DNA of 64,000 bases from Salinicoccus cyprini. GTDB taxonomy: Bacteria; Bacillota; Bacilli; Staphylococcales; Salinicoccaceae. The notes below the pieces were generated by a model that was not told the DNA's origin, ran no database searches, and was given only the letters and a program-made list of their open reading frames with translations. Positions 19,571-29,364 of this stretch are shown here, piece after piece. The stretch lies in NCBI RefSeq assembly GCF_007713705.1, contig NZ_VMSJ01000001.1, forward strand, positions 930,001 to 994,000. Direction: 5' to 3'. Made by a program: the position numbers and the translations under genes. How positions within the stretch are numbered: the first letter of the stretch is position 1; each line of letters starts with the position of its first letter.

Positions 19571-20558
19571 TCTGAACCCTCTCCGTTTCCATCATCATTT
19601 TTAATATCTGTACCGTATTCTGTGCTGCACCTTTCAGCAGGTTGTCTGCTGTGCACCATATATGGAATGTATTCTCAAGCGAATCATCCCTGCGTATGCG
19701 GCCGACGGATACTTCCTGTTCCCCTGTGCTTTCAAGTGGTGTCGGATAGACATTGTTCGCCGGATCATCCAGCAGTTTGATGTAGGGGATATCCCTGAAT
19801 GCTTCCCGTACTTCCTCAACCGTTGCTTCCTGATCCAGAGTGACGTTGATGTGTACACTGTGGCTGTTCGATACCGGTACTCTGACACAGGTTGCTGTCA
19901 CCCGCAGGTCGGGCTGGTCGAGTATCTTCTTCGTTTCATCCATCATCTTGATTTCTTCTTTCGTATAGCCGTCTGCCATGAAGACATCGATGTGGGGCAG
20001 TACATTATCATGGATCGGGTGGGGATAGGTCGTCGGTGCTTCTCCTTTTGCTCCCGCTTCAAGGTCTCTCAGACCGCCTGAACCGGAACCGGATACCGCC
20101 TGGTAGGTCGTGTAGTGCACTCTTTTCAGTCCGTATTTTTCTTTCAGCGGCTGGAGGGCAACGACGGACTGTATGGTCGAGCAGTTGGGATTTGCGATGA
20201 TGCCGCGTTCAAGTTTCGGTGTATTGATTTCCGGCACGATCAGGTCGATATCCTCATGCATCCGCCATTGGCTGGAGTTGTCTATGACGATGGCGCCGTT
20301 CTCTTCAAAAATCGGTGCAAACTCCTTGCTTGTTCCGCCGCCGGCACTCATGACGACGTAGTCGAAAGGCTCCTTCGCCGATTCCTCATTCAGTTCCCTG
20401 ACTGTAAGTGTCCGGCCAAGCACTTCAATTTCCTTACCTGCAGAACGTGGGGAAGAGAAGAGTACAAGCTCATCCGCCTCTATCTCATACTGCTCGAACA
20501 TCTCGATCATCTTGTTTCCGACAACACCTGTCGCTCCAACTATTGCTACTTTGACCAT
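19563..20558 (-). CDS. asd: Aspartate-semialdehyde dehydrogenase
   Basis: NADPH-dependent enzyme (331 aa) reducing aspartyl phosphate to the semialdehyde. The nucleotide-binding GATGVVGNKM loop (8-17), catalytic Cys126 in ANPNCSTIQ, and the conserved SGSGSGGLRDLE region are present. It is the second gene of the operon, 18 nt after lysC, with AGGAGG before the ATG. Confidence 0.97.
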   Translation of the reverse strand: MVKVAIVGATGVVGNKMIEMFEQYEIEADELVLFSSPRSAGKEIEVLGRTLTVRELNEESAKEPFDYVVMSAGGGTSKEFAPIFEENGAIVIDNSSQWRMHEDIDLIVPEINTPKLERGIIANPNCSTIQSVVALQPLKEKYGLKRVHYTTYQAVSGSGSGGLRDLEAGAKGEAPTTYPHPIHDNVLPHIDVFMADGYTKEEIKMMDETKKILDQPDLRVTATCVRVPVSNSHSVHINVTLDQEATVEEVREAFRDIPYIKLLDDPANNVYPTPLESTGEQEVSVGRIRRDDSLENTFHIWCTADNLLKGAAQNTVQILKMMMETERVQNG

Positions 20559-20576
20559 ATCAATTTCCTCCTAGTT

Positions 20577-21779
20577 TTATAATCCGAATGCACTTGCCAG
20601 TACTTCGACTGCCTGCCTGTCATTTTCACTGTCTACGACATAGGAGATACTGATCTCCGAAGTCGTCGTCTGGTAGAACGGAATGCCTGATGTCTGCAGG
20701 GCCATGAATGCCTTCGATGCCACGCCTGTCATATCCCGCATGCCGGAACCGATTATGGACACCTTCGAGCGGCCGGTTCTTGCATCGAGCACCATTTCCG
20801 GGTGCATATGGCCGACCGCTTCAAATATCTGCTCCAGCCGGTGTGAATCTGTGCCCTTGACTGTAAAGGACAGCTGGAACCCTTCGCTGTTGACAACCTG
20901 CGAAATCATATCGATGTTGACATCGTGCTGTTCGAATTTCTCGAAAAGATCGAATATCAACGTCGACTCCCGCTGGGGTTCATAGAGTGTGACATGGATG
21001 ATATCATCATCAAGTGCAGCTCCGGTGACCGCTTTCTTTTCAAGTACTTGTGTATCCTGCATGATCCATGTTCCTTTCTCTTCGGATAATGTCCGTCCCA
21101 GGTAGAGTGGGATGGCATGATTTTTCGCAATTTCTATGCATCTAGTTTCAAGCACTCCCGCACCGAGTGCACTCATCTCCATCATTTCATCATATGTGAT
21201 CTCGTATATTCTATGAGCCTCGCTGTAGACTCTCGGGTCTGTAGCATATACGCCATCCACATCCGTATAGATTTCACATGGCATACTGCAGCGTGCCGCA
21301 ATGGCTACTGCAGTCGTGTCGGAGCCGCCCCGGCCGAGTGTTGTGACCTCCAGATCATCGTTGATGCCCTGAAACCCTGCAATGACGATGATATCATGTG
21401 TCTTTAGTACCGCTTTCAGCCGATCCTGATCTATATCTGCAATTCTGCTTTTCATATGACCGCCGAATGTCCGTATGCCGGCCTGGTAACCCGTCATGGC
21501 CTTTGTCCTGACGCCGAGATCCTCAAGCACAATCGACAGATAGGAGATGGTCTGCTGTTCACCAGTCGTCAGCAGCAGGGCGACGTGGTCCTCTTTCGGA
21601 GCGTGGGAGAGGCTGCTTGCATTTCGCAGCAGTTCGTCTGTCGTGCCACCCATTGCACTGACAACCACAATCAGTTTTTCACCGCGGGAGACCCGCAACT
21701 GCAGTTCCCCGGCAATATCTCTTATCTTGTCGAAATCACCGACGGATGTTCCACCAAATTTCAATACACTTGTTTCCAT
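20577..21779 (-). CDS. lysC: Aspartate kinase
   Basis: First committed enzyme of the aspartate pathway (400 aa), phosphorylating aspartate. The kinase domain starts with KFGGTSVGDFDKI and includes GFQGINDDLEVTTLGRGGSD. Two C-terminal ACT domains (from about residue 265) suggest feedback control by lysine. It is the first gene of the operon, with CAGGAGG before the ATG, and lies behind a lysine riboswitch, so control is both transcriptional and probably allosteric. Confidence 0.96.
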   Translation of the reverse strand: METSVLKFGGTSVGDFDKIRDIAGELQLRVSRGEKLIVVVSAMGGTTDELLRNASSLSHAPKEDHVALLLTTGEQQTISYLSIVLEDLGVRTKAMTGYQAGIRTFGGHMKSRIADIDQDRLKAVLKTHDIIVIAGFQGINDDLEVTTLGRGGSDTTAVAIAARCSMPCEIYTDVDGVYATDPRVYSEAHRIYEITYDEMMEMSALGAGVLETRCIEIAKNHAIPLYLGRTLSEEKGTWIMQDTQVLEKKAVTGAALDDDIIHVTLYEPQRESTLIFDLFEKFEQHDVNIDMISQVVNSEGFQLSFTVKGTDSHRLEQIFEAVGHMHPEMVLDARTGRSKVSIIGSGMRDMTGVASKAFMALQTSGIPFYQTTTSEISISYVVDSENDRQAVEVLASAFGL

Positions 21780-21813
21780 ACGACCTCCTGAAAGGGGAAG
21801 TACTCACTTAAAC

Positions 21814-22048
21814 AAAAAAAACAAGCCCGGAATGCCGGACTTGTTATATTTATACACAAGCGATGCACTCCATTATTTTTTAAAATAATGACAGATCTGT
21901 AGCTCTTAACCTCAAGATCCAATAGCAGACCGCTGCAACGGCCAGCTATTTCGGCATCTCACCCTTTTACACACTTAAAGCTCGCAGGCTTTGATAAGTG
22001 GCTACTCATGATTGATGCGCCTCATCCAACTGATTATTAAATTTTATA
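21814..22048 (-). promoter_or_regulatory. Lysine riboswitch (L box) with terminator
   Basis: The leader of lysC, read on the minus strand, contains the L-box core: GATGAGGCGCATC (about 22014-22026), ATGAGTAGCC, AAGGGTGAGATGCCGAAAT (about 21947-21965) and AGCTGG. It ends in a hairpin, CAAGTCCGGC-att-CCGGGCTTG (21822-21841), followed by a run of T (21814-21821). This matches the lysine-binding riboswitch class that terminates transcription when lysine is present. It explains the 337-bp gap between lysC and the ABC-F gene. The fold was recognised by eye, not computed. Confidence 0.93.
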
Positions 22049-22054
22049 AATGTC

Positions 22055-22083
22055 ATTATACATACATAACGGATGCATGTAAA
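22055..22083 (-). promoter_or_regulatory. Sigma-A promoter of the lysine operon
   Basis: On the minus strand, TTTACA (22078-22083) and TATAAT (22055-22060) are separated by 17 bp. Transcription would start near 22048, at the 5' end of the riboswitch. Confidence 0.85.
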
Positions 22084-22116
22084 CCACTTTTTTAAAAATA
22101 GACAATTGCAACACAA

Positions 22117-23727
22117 TTACGACTTGATGAGTCCTTTATCTTTCAAGTACTCTTCATACGTCGATTCCTTGACCATTGCACCTGTCTTCTCGAGTTCGAG
22201 CACCTTGTTTGCAATGGTATTGATGAATTCGAAGTCATGGGATGCAAAGATGATGGATCCTTTGAATTTCTTCAATCCATCGTTGACGGAAGTAATGCTT
22301 TCCAGATCCAGGTGGTTGGTCGGCTCATCCAGAATGAGTACATTGGATTTCGACAGCATCATTTTCGACAGCATGGCACGCACTTTCTCTCCACCGGACA
22401 GCACATTCGCCTTTTTCTTCGCTTCTTCACCGCTGAAGAGCATGCGGCCGAGGAACCCTCTCAGGAATGTCTCGGTCTGTTCTTCAGGTGGGGCATACTG
22501 GCGCAGCCAGTCGACCAGATTGAGGTTGACACCTTCGAAATACTCCGAGTTGTCTTTTGGCAGGAAACTGTGGCTTGTCGTCACGCCCCATTTGACTTCT
22601 CCTTCATCCGGTGTGATCTCACCAGCAAGAATGCGCAGCAGGGTAGTGCGGGCAATTTCCGAGTAGCTGATCAGTACTGTCTTGTCATATGGATCCAGTG
22701 TGAAATTCACATTATCCAGAACCTTCTGTCCGTCGACCGTGTGGGAAAGGTTCTTGACCTGAAGCAGATCGTTGCCGATTTCGCGCTCAGGCGTGAAGTG
22801 GACGAATGGATATTTTCTTGAAGACGGTTTGATATCATCAAGTTCAATCTTCTCAAGGGTCTTCTTACGGCTTGTCGCCTGTTTGGATTTGGATGCATTC
22901 GCACTGAAGCGTGCCACGAAATCCTTCAGTTCCTTGATCTTCTCTTCCTTTTTCTTGTTCTGTTCCTGTGCCATCTGCAAGGCGAGCTGGCTGGACTGGT
23001 ACCAGAAATCATAGTTGCCGACATAGACCTGGATCTTGCCGAAGTCGAGGTCCGCGATATGCGTACAGACGTTGTTCAGGAAGTGCCGGTCGTGGGAGAC
23101 GACGATGACAGTGTTGTCGAAGTTCATGAGAAACTCTTCGAGCCACTGTATCGCTTCGATATCGAGACCGTTGGTCGGCTCATCGAGCAGCAGGACGTCC
23201 GGGTTGCCGAACAGGCTCTGTGCCAGCAGGACTTTCACTTTCTGATTGTTTTCAAGCTCGGACATGTTCCTGTCAATCAGATCTGAACCGATTCCGAGAC
23301 CATGGAGGAGGCTTTCAGCGTCCGCTTCAGCAGTCCAGCCACCCATCTCACCATATTCGCCTTCCAGTTCGGCAGCACGCATGCCGTCCTCATCGGAGAA
23401 GTCCGGTTTCATATATATTTCATTCTTTTCATTCATGATATCCCATAGCTTCGCATGACCCATCATGACAACATCGAGTACGCGCTGATCTTCATATCCG
23501 AACTGGTTCTGCTTCAGCACGGCCAGTCTCTCGTCTTTCCCCATGCTCACATGACCTGTCTGTGCTTCCAGTTCTCCTGAAAGTATTTTAAGAAACGTCG
23601 ATTTGCCGGCACCATTCGCCCCGATCAGACCATAGCAGTTTCCGGGTGTGAACTTTATATTTACATCTTCAAACAGTTTGCGGTCGCCAAACCTCAGACT
23701 GATATCTGTAACCTGTAGCATAGGCAC
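22117..23727 (-). CDS. ABC-F family ATPase (YbiT/YkpA type)
   Basis: Cytoplasmic ATPase of 536 aa with two ABC domains, no membrane segments, and the linker of ABC-F translation factors. Domain 1 has Walker A GANGAGKST (37-45) and Walker B DVLLLDEPTNGLD. The linker (about 245-300) contains the family segment ARFSANASKSKQATSRKKT. Domain 2 has signature LSGGEKVRAML and Walker B VLILDEPTNHLD, but its Walker A is degenerate: ISYSEIARTTLL (353-364), with Ala-Arg where Gly-Lys is usual. Likely a ribosome-binding housekeeping factor; antibiotic protection is possible but not supported by anything specific. Confidence 0.9.
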   Translation of the reverse strand: MPMLQVTDISLRFGDRKLFEDVNIKFTPGNCYGLIGANGAGKSTFLKILSGELEAQTGHVSMGKDERLAVLKQNQFGYEDQRVLDVVMMGHAKLWDIMNEKNEIYMKPDFSDEDGMRAAELEGEYGEMGGWTAEADAESLLHGLGIGSDLIDRNMSELENNQKVKVLLAQSLFGNPDVLLLDEPTNGLDIEAIQWLEEFLMNFDNTVIVVSHDRHFLNNVCTHIADLDFGKIQVYVGNYDFWYQSSQLALQMAQEQNKKKEEKIKELKDFVARFSANASKSKQATSRKKTLEKIELDDIKPSSRKYPFVHFTPEREIGNDLLQVKNLSHTVDGQKVLDNVNFTLDPYDKTVLISYSEIARTTLLRILAGEITPDEGEVKWGVTTSHSFLPKDNSEYFEGVNLNLVDWLRQYAPPEEQTETFLRGFLGRMLFSGEEAKKKANVLSGGEKVRAMLSKMMLSKSNVLILDEPTNHLDLESITSVNDGLKKFKGSIIFASHDFEFINTIANKVLELEKTGAMVKESTYEEYLKDKGLIKS

Positions 23728-23805
23728 TCTCCTTTAGTATATTCTTAAGCGATGATACCACATTTATGGTACCATTGAAATATAATTCTAGGAGGTCAGT
23801 GACCG

Positions 23806-24534
23806 ATGGAACATGAATCAAGCCGATTTTCGGACATCATCAGGAGCAGCCGACGCAGTGTATTTTTCACTGGTGCAGGAGTGTCTGTCGCAAGTGGGAT
23901 TCCCGACTTCAGAAGCATGGGAGGGTTGTTTGACGAGATCAGCAGGCAGGGCCATTCGCCCGAATATCTGCTGAGCCGGTCGCATCTTGTAAATGAACCC
24001 GAAAGCTTCGTCCGGTTCTACCGGAAACGGCTGATGTATCTCGATAAAGCACCGAACATCGTGCATGACTTCATTGCAGCTGAAGAAAAGAATGGCCGCT
24101 CACTCGGCGTCATCACCCAGAATATAGATGGTCTGCACACAGAAGCAGGCAGCCGCAATGTGGATGAGCTTCACGGAACGATCAACCACTTCCATTGCAC
24201 CGTCTGCCACAGGCAGTTTGCCAAGCAGACGATCATCGAACAGGATATGACGCAATGCGATTGCGGGGGTGTGGTAAGACCGGACATCGTACTATATGAA
24301 GAAATGCTGGACGAATCGGTAATCCGCTCGGCCATGGACAAGCTTGAACGTGCCGACACACTTATCGTTATGGGCACATCACTTGTCGTAAATCCGGCGG
24401 CATTCCTCATCAACTATTTCAACGGCAATCATTTCGTCATCATCAATAAGGATGAAACACCATTCGATCGTGCAGCAGACCTCACCATCAATCAGGATAT
24501 GACGGACGTCATTGCGCACATCTACAATAGCTAA
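23806..24534 (+). CDS. cobB: SIR2-family NAD-dependent deacylase
   Basis: Sirtuin of 242 aa that removes acyl groups from lysines using NAD. Motifs: [15 protein letters not shown] (23-37), [12 protein letters not shown] (104-115), catalytic His123 in ELHGTINH, a zinc knuckle with Cys131, Cys134, Cys151 and Cys153, and [15 protein letters not shown] lies before the ATG. cvfB starts 11 nt downstream, so the two are probably cotranscribed. A TATAAT lies about 35 nt upstream of the start, without a convincing -35. Confidence 0.92.
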   Translation: MEHESSRFSDIIRSSRRSVFFTGAGVSVASGIPDFRSMGGLFDEISRQGHSPEYLLSRSHLVNEPESFVRFYRKRLMYLDKAPNIVHDFIAAEEKNGRSLGVITQNIDGLHTEAGSRNVDELHGTINHFHCTVCHRQFAKQTIIEQDMTQCDCGGVVRPDIVLYEEMLDESVIRSAMDKLERADTLIVMGTSLVVNPAAFLINYFNGNHFVIINKDETPFDRAADLTINQDMTDVIAHIYNS

Positions 24535-24545
24535 GGAGAAATTAT

Positions 24546-25415
24546 ATGGAACCCATATCAGGAACAGTACAATTTTTGGAAGTCATCAAGAAGGAAGGAT
24601 CGACATATCATCTGAAGACAGAAGATGCACAGTATATCAGAATGAACGCTTCTGCATCCGAAAACGAATTTGACATCGGCGATGAGGTCAGTGCATTCAT
24701 CTACCCGAACAGAACCGGGGAACTCTTTGCAGCACCCATCGTACCGACAGCATCCGTAGGCCAGTACGGCTATGCCACTGTCACGGAAGTGAACAGGGAC
24801 GGCGCATACGTCAATGTCGGCGCACCGAGAGATATTCTCATACCCTGGATCGATCTTCCGAAAGTCAAAGACGTCTGGCCGAAAGAGGGCGACGAGCTGT
24901 ATCTCACTTTGAGGGCAGAGCATGATAACCAGCTCTACGGCAGGCTCATCAGTGAAAATGAGGCGGCAGAACGCTTCACACCGATCGATCAGGAGAAATT
25001 CAAAGAAATGAAGAATAAATGGCTCGAAGGCCGTCCGTACCGTCTGCTCAGAGTAGGCACATTCATGCTGACCGGTGACGGACACAAGGTTTTTGTACAT
25101 GAGAGTGAGCGCGAAGCAGAGCCGCGACTTGGTGAGCTGAAGAAATTCAGAGTCATCGGCATCAATGAAAAAGGCGAAATCAATGGTTCCTTCATCCAGC
25201 AGGCATACAAAAAGATGGATGCCGACAGTGAAAAGCTGATGGACTACATTACGAAAAATGGCGGCAGCATGCCGCTGACCGATAAAAGCTCTCCTGAAGA
25301 TATCAGAGAAGCATTCAATATGTCGAAAGCTTCGTTCAAACGTGCGCTCGGCCGCCTGATGAAAGAAGGCAAAGTCGAACAGACGAGCAAGGAGACAGTA
25401 GCGAAAAACCAATAG
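24546..25415 (+). CDS. cvfB: Conserved virulence factor B homologue (S1-domain RNA-binding protein)
   Basis: RNA-binding protein of 289 aa with S1-like domains in the N-terminal two thirds (for example YGYATVTEVNRDGAYVNVG near 75-93 and LIPWIDLPK) and a C-terminal winged-helix segment (SPEDIREAFNMSKASFKRAL). This is the CvfB/YitL architecture; in S. aureus CvfB affects haemolysin and protease expression post-transcriptionally. AAGGAG is well placed before the ATG. It is the second gene after the sirtuin and is followed by a long-stem hairpin. Confidence 0.92.
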   Translation: MEPISGTVQFLEVIKKEGSTYHLKTEDAQYIRMNASASENEFDIGDEVSAFIYPNRTGELFAAPIVPTASVGQYGYATVTEVNRDGAYVNVGAPRDILIPWIDLPKVKDVWPKEGDELYLTLRAEHDNQLYGRLISENEAAERFTPIDQEKFKEMKNKWLEGRPYRLLRVGTFMLTGDGHKVFVHESEREAEPRLGELKKFRVIGINEKGEINGSFIQQAYKKMDADSEKLMDYITKNGGSMPLTDKSSPEDIREAFNMSKASFKRALGRLMKEGKVEQTSKETVAKNQ

Positions 25416-25423
25416 ATATTGCT

Positions 25424-25455
25424 AATGACCCTCCAATTATTGCTGGAGGGTCATT
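25424..25455 (+). terminator. Terminator after cvfB
   Basis: A perfect 12-bp stem, AATGACCCTCCA and TGGAGGGTCATT, with an 8-nt loop and only a short T-rich tail. Confidence 0.75.
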
Positions 25456-25528
25456 TATATTGAGCAGGCATCATCAATTGGGGTATCCTTGGAATGAATA
25501 TGAAAAGAATCAGGAAAAGAGGGTTTAG

Positions 25529-26560
25529 ATGATCAGATTTGACAGTGACTACATAGAAGGCGCACATAAATCGATTCTGAAGCGTCTGTCGGAAACCAAT
25601 AATGAACAGCTGCCGGGCTATGGTACGGATCATCACACGGACACTGCCAAGGCGTATATCCGCGAGCTTTGCGACAGTGACGTCGATGTCCACTTCATGG
25701 TCGGTGGCACACAGGCCAATATGACCATCATTGCATCCATGCTCAGACCTCATCAGGGGGTCATTGCGCCTGACAGTGGCCATATTTCAGGTCATGAAAC
25801 AGGTGCCATCGAATCGACGGGGCATAAGGTTCTGGAAATTGCAAACGAGCATGGCAAAATAAATGCCGAACAGGTCAGACATTTTGTAGAGGGCCACTGG
25901 AACGACCCGACGCATGAACATATGCCGCAGCCGAAGATGGTCTATATTTCACAGCCGACCGAATCCGGGACTTTATACTCGAGGCAGGAACTCGAACAGC
26001 TCAGGGCAGCGTGTACTGAAAACAATCTGTATCTGATGGTTGATGGTGCCAGACTGGGATATGCACTTGCATCCCGGGATAATGATACAAGCATCCGCGA
26101 TCTGGCCGGCCTATGTGATGTATTCTATATCGGCGGCACAAAAGTCGGCGCACTGTTCGGTGAAGCCATCGTCATCACCAATGATGATATCAAGCCGGAT
26201 TTCCGCTATATCATGAAACAGAAAGGCGGTATGCTTGCCAAAGGCAGACTGCTCGGGATTCAATTCGAAGTACTTTTTGAAGATGGACTGTACTTTGAAA
26301 TATCAAAGCACGCCATAGAGATGGCCCACCGTCTGACGGAAGCTTTCGAAAAGAAGCATATCGAAATGTACGCGCCCGCATCAACGAATCAGATCTTTCC
26401 CATACTGACCAGTGCACAGATTGACGCTCTGAAATCAAAGTATGCATTCCATATCTGGGAAGAAATTGATGGAACACGGAAAGCCATCCGGCTCTGTACG
26501 AGCTGGTCGACTACCATGGAAGATGTCGATGCACTGATTGCAGACATCAAAAAACTATAA
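25529..26560 (+). CDS. Low-specificity threonine aldolase family (PLP beta-eliminating lyase fold)
   Basis: Fold-type I PLP enzyme of 343 aa related to L-threonine aldolase, which splits threonine or allo-threonine into glycine and acetaldehyde. Seen: FMVGGTQANM (57-66) for cofactor phosphate binding, HISGHETGAIE, the PLP-aspartate in LMVDGARLGYAL (about D172) and the Schiff-base lysine K205 in YIGGTKVGALF. AGAGGG precedes the ATG. It stands alone between two terminators. Other beta-elimination activities are possible. Confidence 0.88.
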   Translation: MIRFDSDYIEGAHKSILKRLSETNNEQLPGYGTDHHTDTAKAYIRELCDSDVDVHFMVGGTQANMTIIASMLRPHQGVIAPDSGHISGHETGAIESTGHKVLEIANEHGKINAEQVRHFVEGHWNDPTHEHMPQPKMVYISQPTESGTLYSRQELEQLRAACTENNLYLMVDGARLGYALASRDNDTSIRDLAGLCDVFYIGGTKVGALFGEAIVITNDDIKPDFRYIMKQKGGMLAKGRLLGIQFEVLFEDGLYFEISKHAIEMAHRLTEAFEKKHIEMYAPASTNQIFPILTSAQIDALKSKYAFHIWEEIDGTRKAIRLCTSWSTTMEDVDALIADIKKL

Positions 26561-26578
26561 AGAATTATCATGTAATGC

Positions 26579-26617
26579 AAAAAACCAGTCATCGGCGCTG
26601 CCAATGACTGGTTTTTT
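26579..26617. terminator. Bidirectional terminator between the aldolase gene and pepF
   Basis: AAAAAACCAGTCAT and ATGACTGGTTTTTT form a 14-bp stem around an 11-nt loop. The pepF stop codon lies directly after it. Confidence 0.95.
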
Positions 26618-28429
26618 CTATCCTTCTATTTCTTCTGTCAGTTTCTCTAGTTGATCGACCAGCTCACCGATGTAGTCGATTGTATCACGCAGCGGCTGCT
26701 CCGTCGTGATGTCGACACCACCCATGCGCGCGAGTTCAACAGGATCTTCCGTACCGCCTGCATTCAGAACTTTGAGCCAGTCGTCGACTGCCGTCTGTCC
26801 TTCGTTCAGCACTCTTTTGCTCATCGCTGTCGCGATGGTGAGTCCTGCTGAGTACGTGTAAGGGTAGAGGCCCATGTAGTAGTGCGGCTGTCTCATCCAT
26901 GTCAGCTCGGCACCTTCTGTAATCGACACGTCGTCTCCCCAGAACTGCTCGATCACTTCACGCTTCAGCTGGTTCAGTACAGGGGCGGAGACGCTCTCGT
27001 TCTGATCCACCTTCTTGTACACTTCACGCTGGTATGCCGCCTCAAGCAGATGCGTCACACAGTTGTGGTAGTACGTTCTGGAAATGATGGAGCTGATGAC
27101 CCAGCGCTTGAACTTCGGATCGTCCGAATTCTCGAGCAGGTGGTTTGCCATGAGCATCTCGTTCATTGTACTTGGTGCCTCGACGAAGTACATGGAACTC
27201 CTTGCGTCGAATACGTTCTGGGAACGGTTGGCGTTGTAGAAGTGTCCGGCATGTCCGAGCTCATGTGCCAGTACGAACACTTCCGTCATGAGTGACGTCC
27301 ATGAGATCAGAATGAACGGATGGGATCCATATGGACTCGAGCAGAATGCGCCAGTGGATTTCCCTTTATTTTTGACGAAGTCGATCCAGCGCTCATCGTA
27401 GGCACGGTTGACCATGTTGACGTAGTCGTCTCCCATGATGGCGAGTGCGTCATTGATGTACTTTCTGGATTCCTCGATGCTGATTTCGGGCTCCGATGAT
27501 GGATCGAGTGAAATCTTAAGATCTTCATACTTCATTTCATCAAGGCCATGCACACGCTTCAGCAGTTTGGCATAGCGTCTCATATGCGGCGCAAGATCGC
27601 TCATGATCATATCAATCTGACGATTGTAGAGCGTCCGGTCCACATCCTGGCGATGGAGGAGGTAGCCGAATACGGAATCAAATCCACGGAGGTCTGATGT
27701 CGTCTTCTCCTGTTTGAGCTGGAGATCGTATGTTGCCGCTGTCGTATGCTGATATTGGGCAAGCTTATCGCTGAAGGCGCGGAATGCACTGCGTCTGACT
27801 TCCGTATTCTCATGACTTTCGAGCTCGCCTTCGAAAGCGAGGTAGGATAGGGGAATTTCCTGTCCATCCACCTTGAATGTGCCAAAATCGATATCAAGCA
27901 GTTTCGTTCTCTGATAGAGGCTGTATGGTCCTTCGAAGACAGTGGAGTAGGAGGCAAGCGCTTTTTCCACATTGGCATCGAGCTGATACGGCTTGTTTTT
28001 CAGCAGCTCATCCACAAAATTATCGAACTCGGACGCCTGACTCTTGATTTCTTCAAGGAAGGATTCATCCTTCTGCAGCAGCTCACTTGTCAGAAAGCTC
28101 GTTTCACTGCCGAAATATGTACTGATGTTGCTCGCAAGACCGCTCAGTTTCTGCGCAGAAGCATCTCCCTGGTCGGAAGCCATTCTCAGATTGGCGTATG
28201 TACCGATCGGGACGAGTGATTCCATAAGGCGCTTATAGTTTTCAAGTGCTTCCACAGCAGTCTTTGCATCTGACAGGCTGCCTGAAAATTTATCGCTGAA
28301 CGCCTGTATTTCAGGACGCACATCCTGTACAGCTGTTTCAAACGCTTCGTCGGAAGCGAAAAGATCTGTCAGATCCCAAGTGTACTTTTCTTCAACTTCA
28401 TTTCTGGACTTGAGTTGTTCCATTATCAT
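26618..28429 (-). CDS. pepF: Oligoendopeptidase F
   Basis: Cytoplasmic M3-family zinc metallopeptidase (603 aa) that cleaves medium-sized peptides. The zinc motif HELGHAGHF (His389, Glu390, His393) and the downstream glutamate region (FVEAPSTMNEML) are intact, as is the C-terminal PHYYMGLYPYTYSAG segment. The frame is open to 28477, but AAAGGAGTG lies 5 nt before ATG 28429, giving the typical N-terminus (MIMEQLKSRNEVEEKYTWDL). Monocistronic. Confidence 0.94.
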   Translation of the reverse strand: MIMEQLKSRNEVEEKYTWDLTDLFASDEAFETAVQDVRPEIQAFSDKFSGSLSDAKTAVEALENYKRLMESLVPIGTYANLRMASDQGDASAQKLSGLASNISTYFGSETSFLTSELLQKDESFLEEIKSQASEFDNFVDELLKNKPYQLDANVEKALASYSTVFEGPYSLYQRTKLLDIDFGTFKVDGQEIPLSYLAFEGELESHENTEVRRSAFRAFSDKLAQYQHTTAATYDLQLKQEKTTSDLRGFDSVFGYLLHRQDVDRTLYNRQIDMIMSDLAPHMRRYAKLLKRVHGLDEMKYEDLKISLDPSSEPEISIEESRKYINDALAIMGDDYVNMVNRAYDERWIDFVKNKGKSTGAFCSSPYGSHPFILISWTSLMTEVFVLAHELGHAGHFYNANRSQNVFDARSSMYFVEAPSTMNEMLMANHLLENSDDPKFKRWVISSIISRTYYHNCVTHLLEAAYQREVYKKVDQNESVSAPVLNQLKREVIEQFWGDDVSITEGAELTWMRQPHYYMGLYPYTYSAGLTIATAMSKRVLNEGQTAVDDWLKVLNAGGTEDPVELARMGGVDITTEQPLRDTIDYIGELVDQLEKLTEEIEG

Positions 28430-28581
28430 TAACACTCCTTTAATTTCGGAAACCGAAGTAATGACACCATTATACATGAAAATTCAAAAAATTAAAATCA
28501 TTACGGCAAGAAAATTGAAGGAAGTTTCAAAGGTCTCGAAACCGAGAATAAGATACATATAACCATTTTGGAGGTGAAAGG

Positions 28582-28917
28582 ATGATACAGAGTCCGAGTT
28601 TCTACATTTTCAGCATACTTGCCGTCATTGTCATAAGCGCAATTGCAGGCCTTGCTCTAAGGAAATATATCATTGTACCGATCATCGTTTTCATAATCAT
28701 GGCTCTGGCAGCATTCATCATACCGAACTTCATCGAAAGCGCAGACTGGCAGCCACTGATGGGCTATGCTGTATTCCTTGGAATACTGTCGCTCATCGTG
28801 AGCGTACTGACATGGCTGTATGTCAGAGGACGAAGAAGGAAGAAGGAGATCACGTCGGAACACGCGACGAAGTCGGAACTCAATGATCCGGACACAGCAC
28901 ATGACAGTAAAAGATAG
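28582..28917 (+). CDS. Small membrane protein of unknown function
   Basis: Protein of 111 aa with three hydrophobic segments (about residues 7-25, 29-50, 60-83) and a basic then mixed-charge cytoplasmic tail starting RGRRRKKEIT. TTGGAGGTGAAAGG sits directly before the ATG and a good terminator follows, so it is very likely expressed. I do not recognise the family. No neighbour suggests a role. Confidence 0.75.
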   Translation: MIQSPSFYIFSILAVIVISAIAGLALRKYIIVPIIVFIIMALAAFIIPNFIESADWQPLMGYAVFLGILSLIVSVLTWLYVRGRRRKKEITSEHATKSELNDPDTAHDSKR

Positions 28918-28927
28918 CACATGACGG

Positions 28928-28953
28928 CAGCTGCCTGAGGGCAGCTGTTTTTT
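28928..28953 (+). terminator. Terminator of the small membrane protein gene
   Basis: CAGCTGCC and GGCAGCTG around a 4-nt loop, followed by six T. Confidence 0.92.
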
Positions 28954-28996
28954 AATGGATATATATGAACCAGGATCACACATATGAATATGTATA

Positions 28997-29263
<267 letters not shown>

Positions 29264-29284
29264 ATTACCATATATTTGGACGTT

Positions 29285-29323
29285 AAAAAACCCGGCTTGG
29301 ATCATGCTCCGCAACCAGGCTTT
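29285..29323 (-). terminator. Terminator of the recombinase gene
   Basis: On the minus strand AAGCCTGG pairs with CCGGGTTT through two G-T pairs around a partly paired loop, and six T follow. It lies about 40 nt after the recombinase stop codon. Confidence 0.7.
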
Positions 29324-29364
29324 TCTGTTCATATGTTTTTGTATAGTATGTTTACGTCATGTTT

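Noticed and set aside
24558-25412. A 284-codon minus-strand frame opposite cvfB
   Set aside because: Covers almost exactly the real gene on the other strand; no domain or expression signals.
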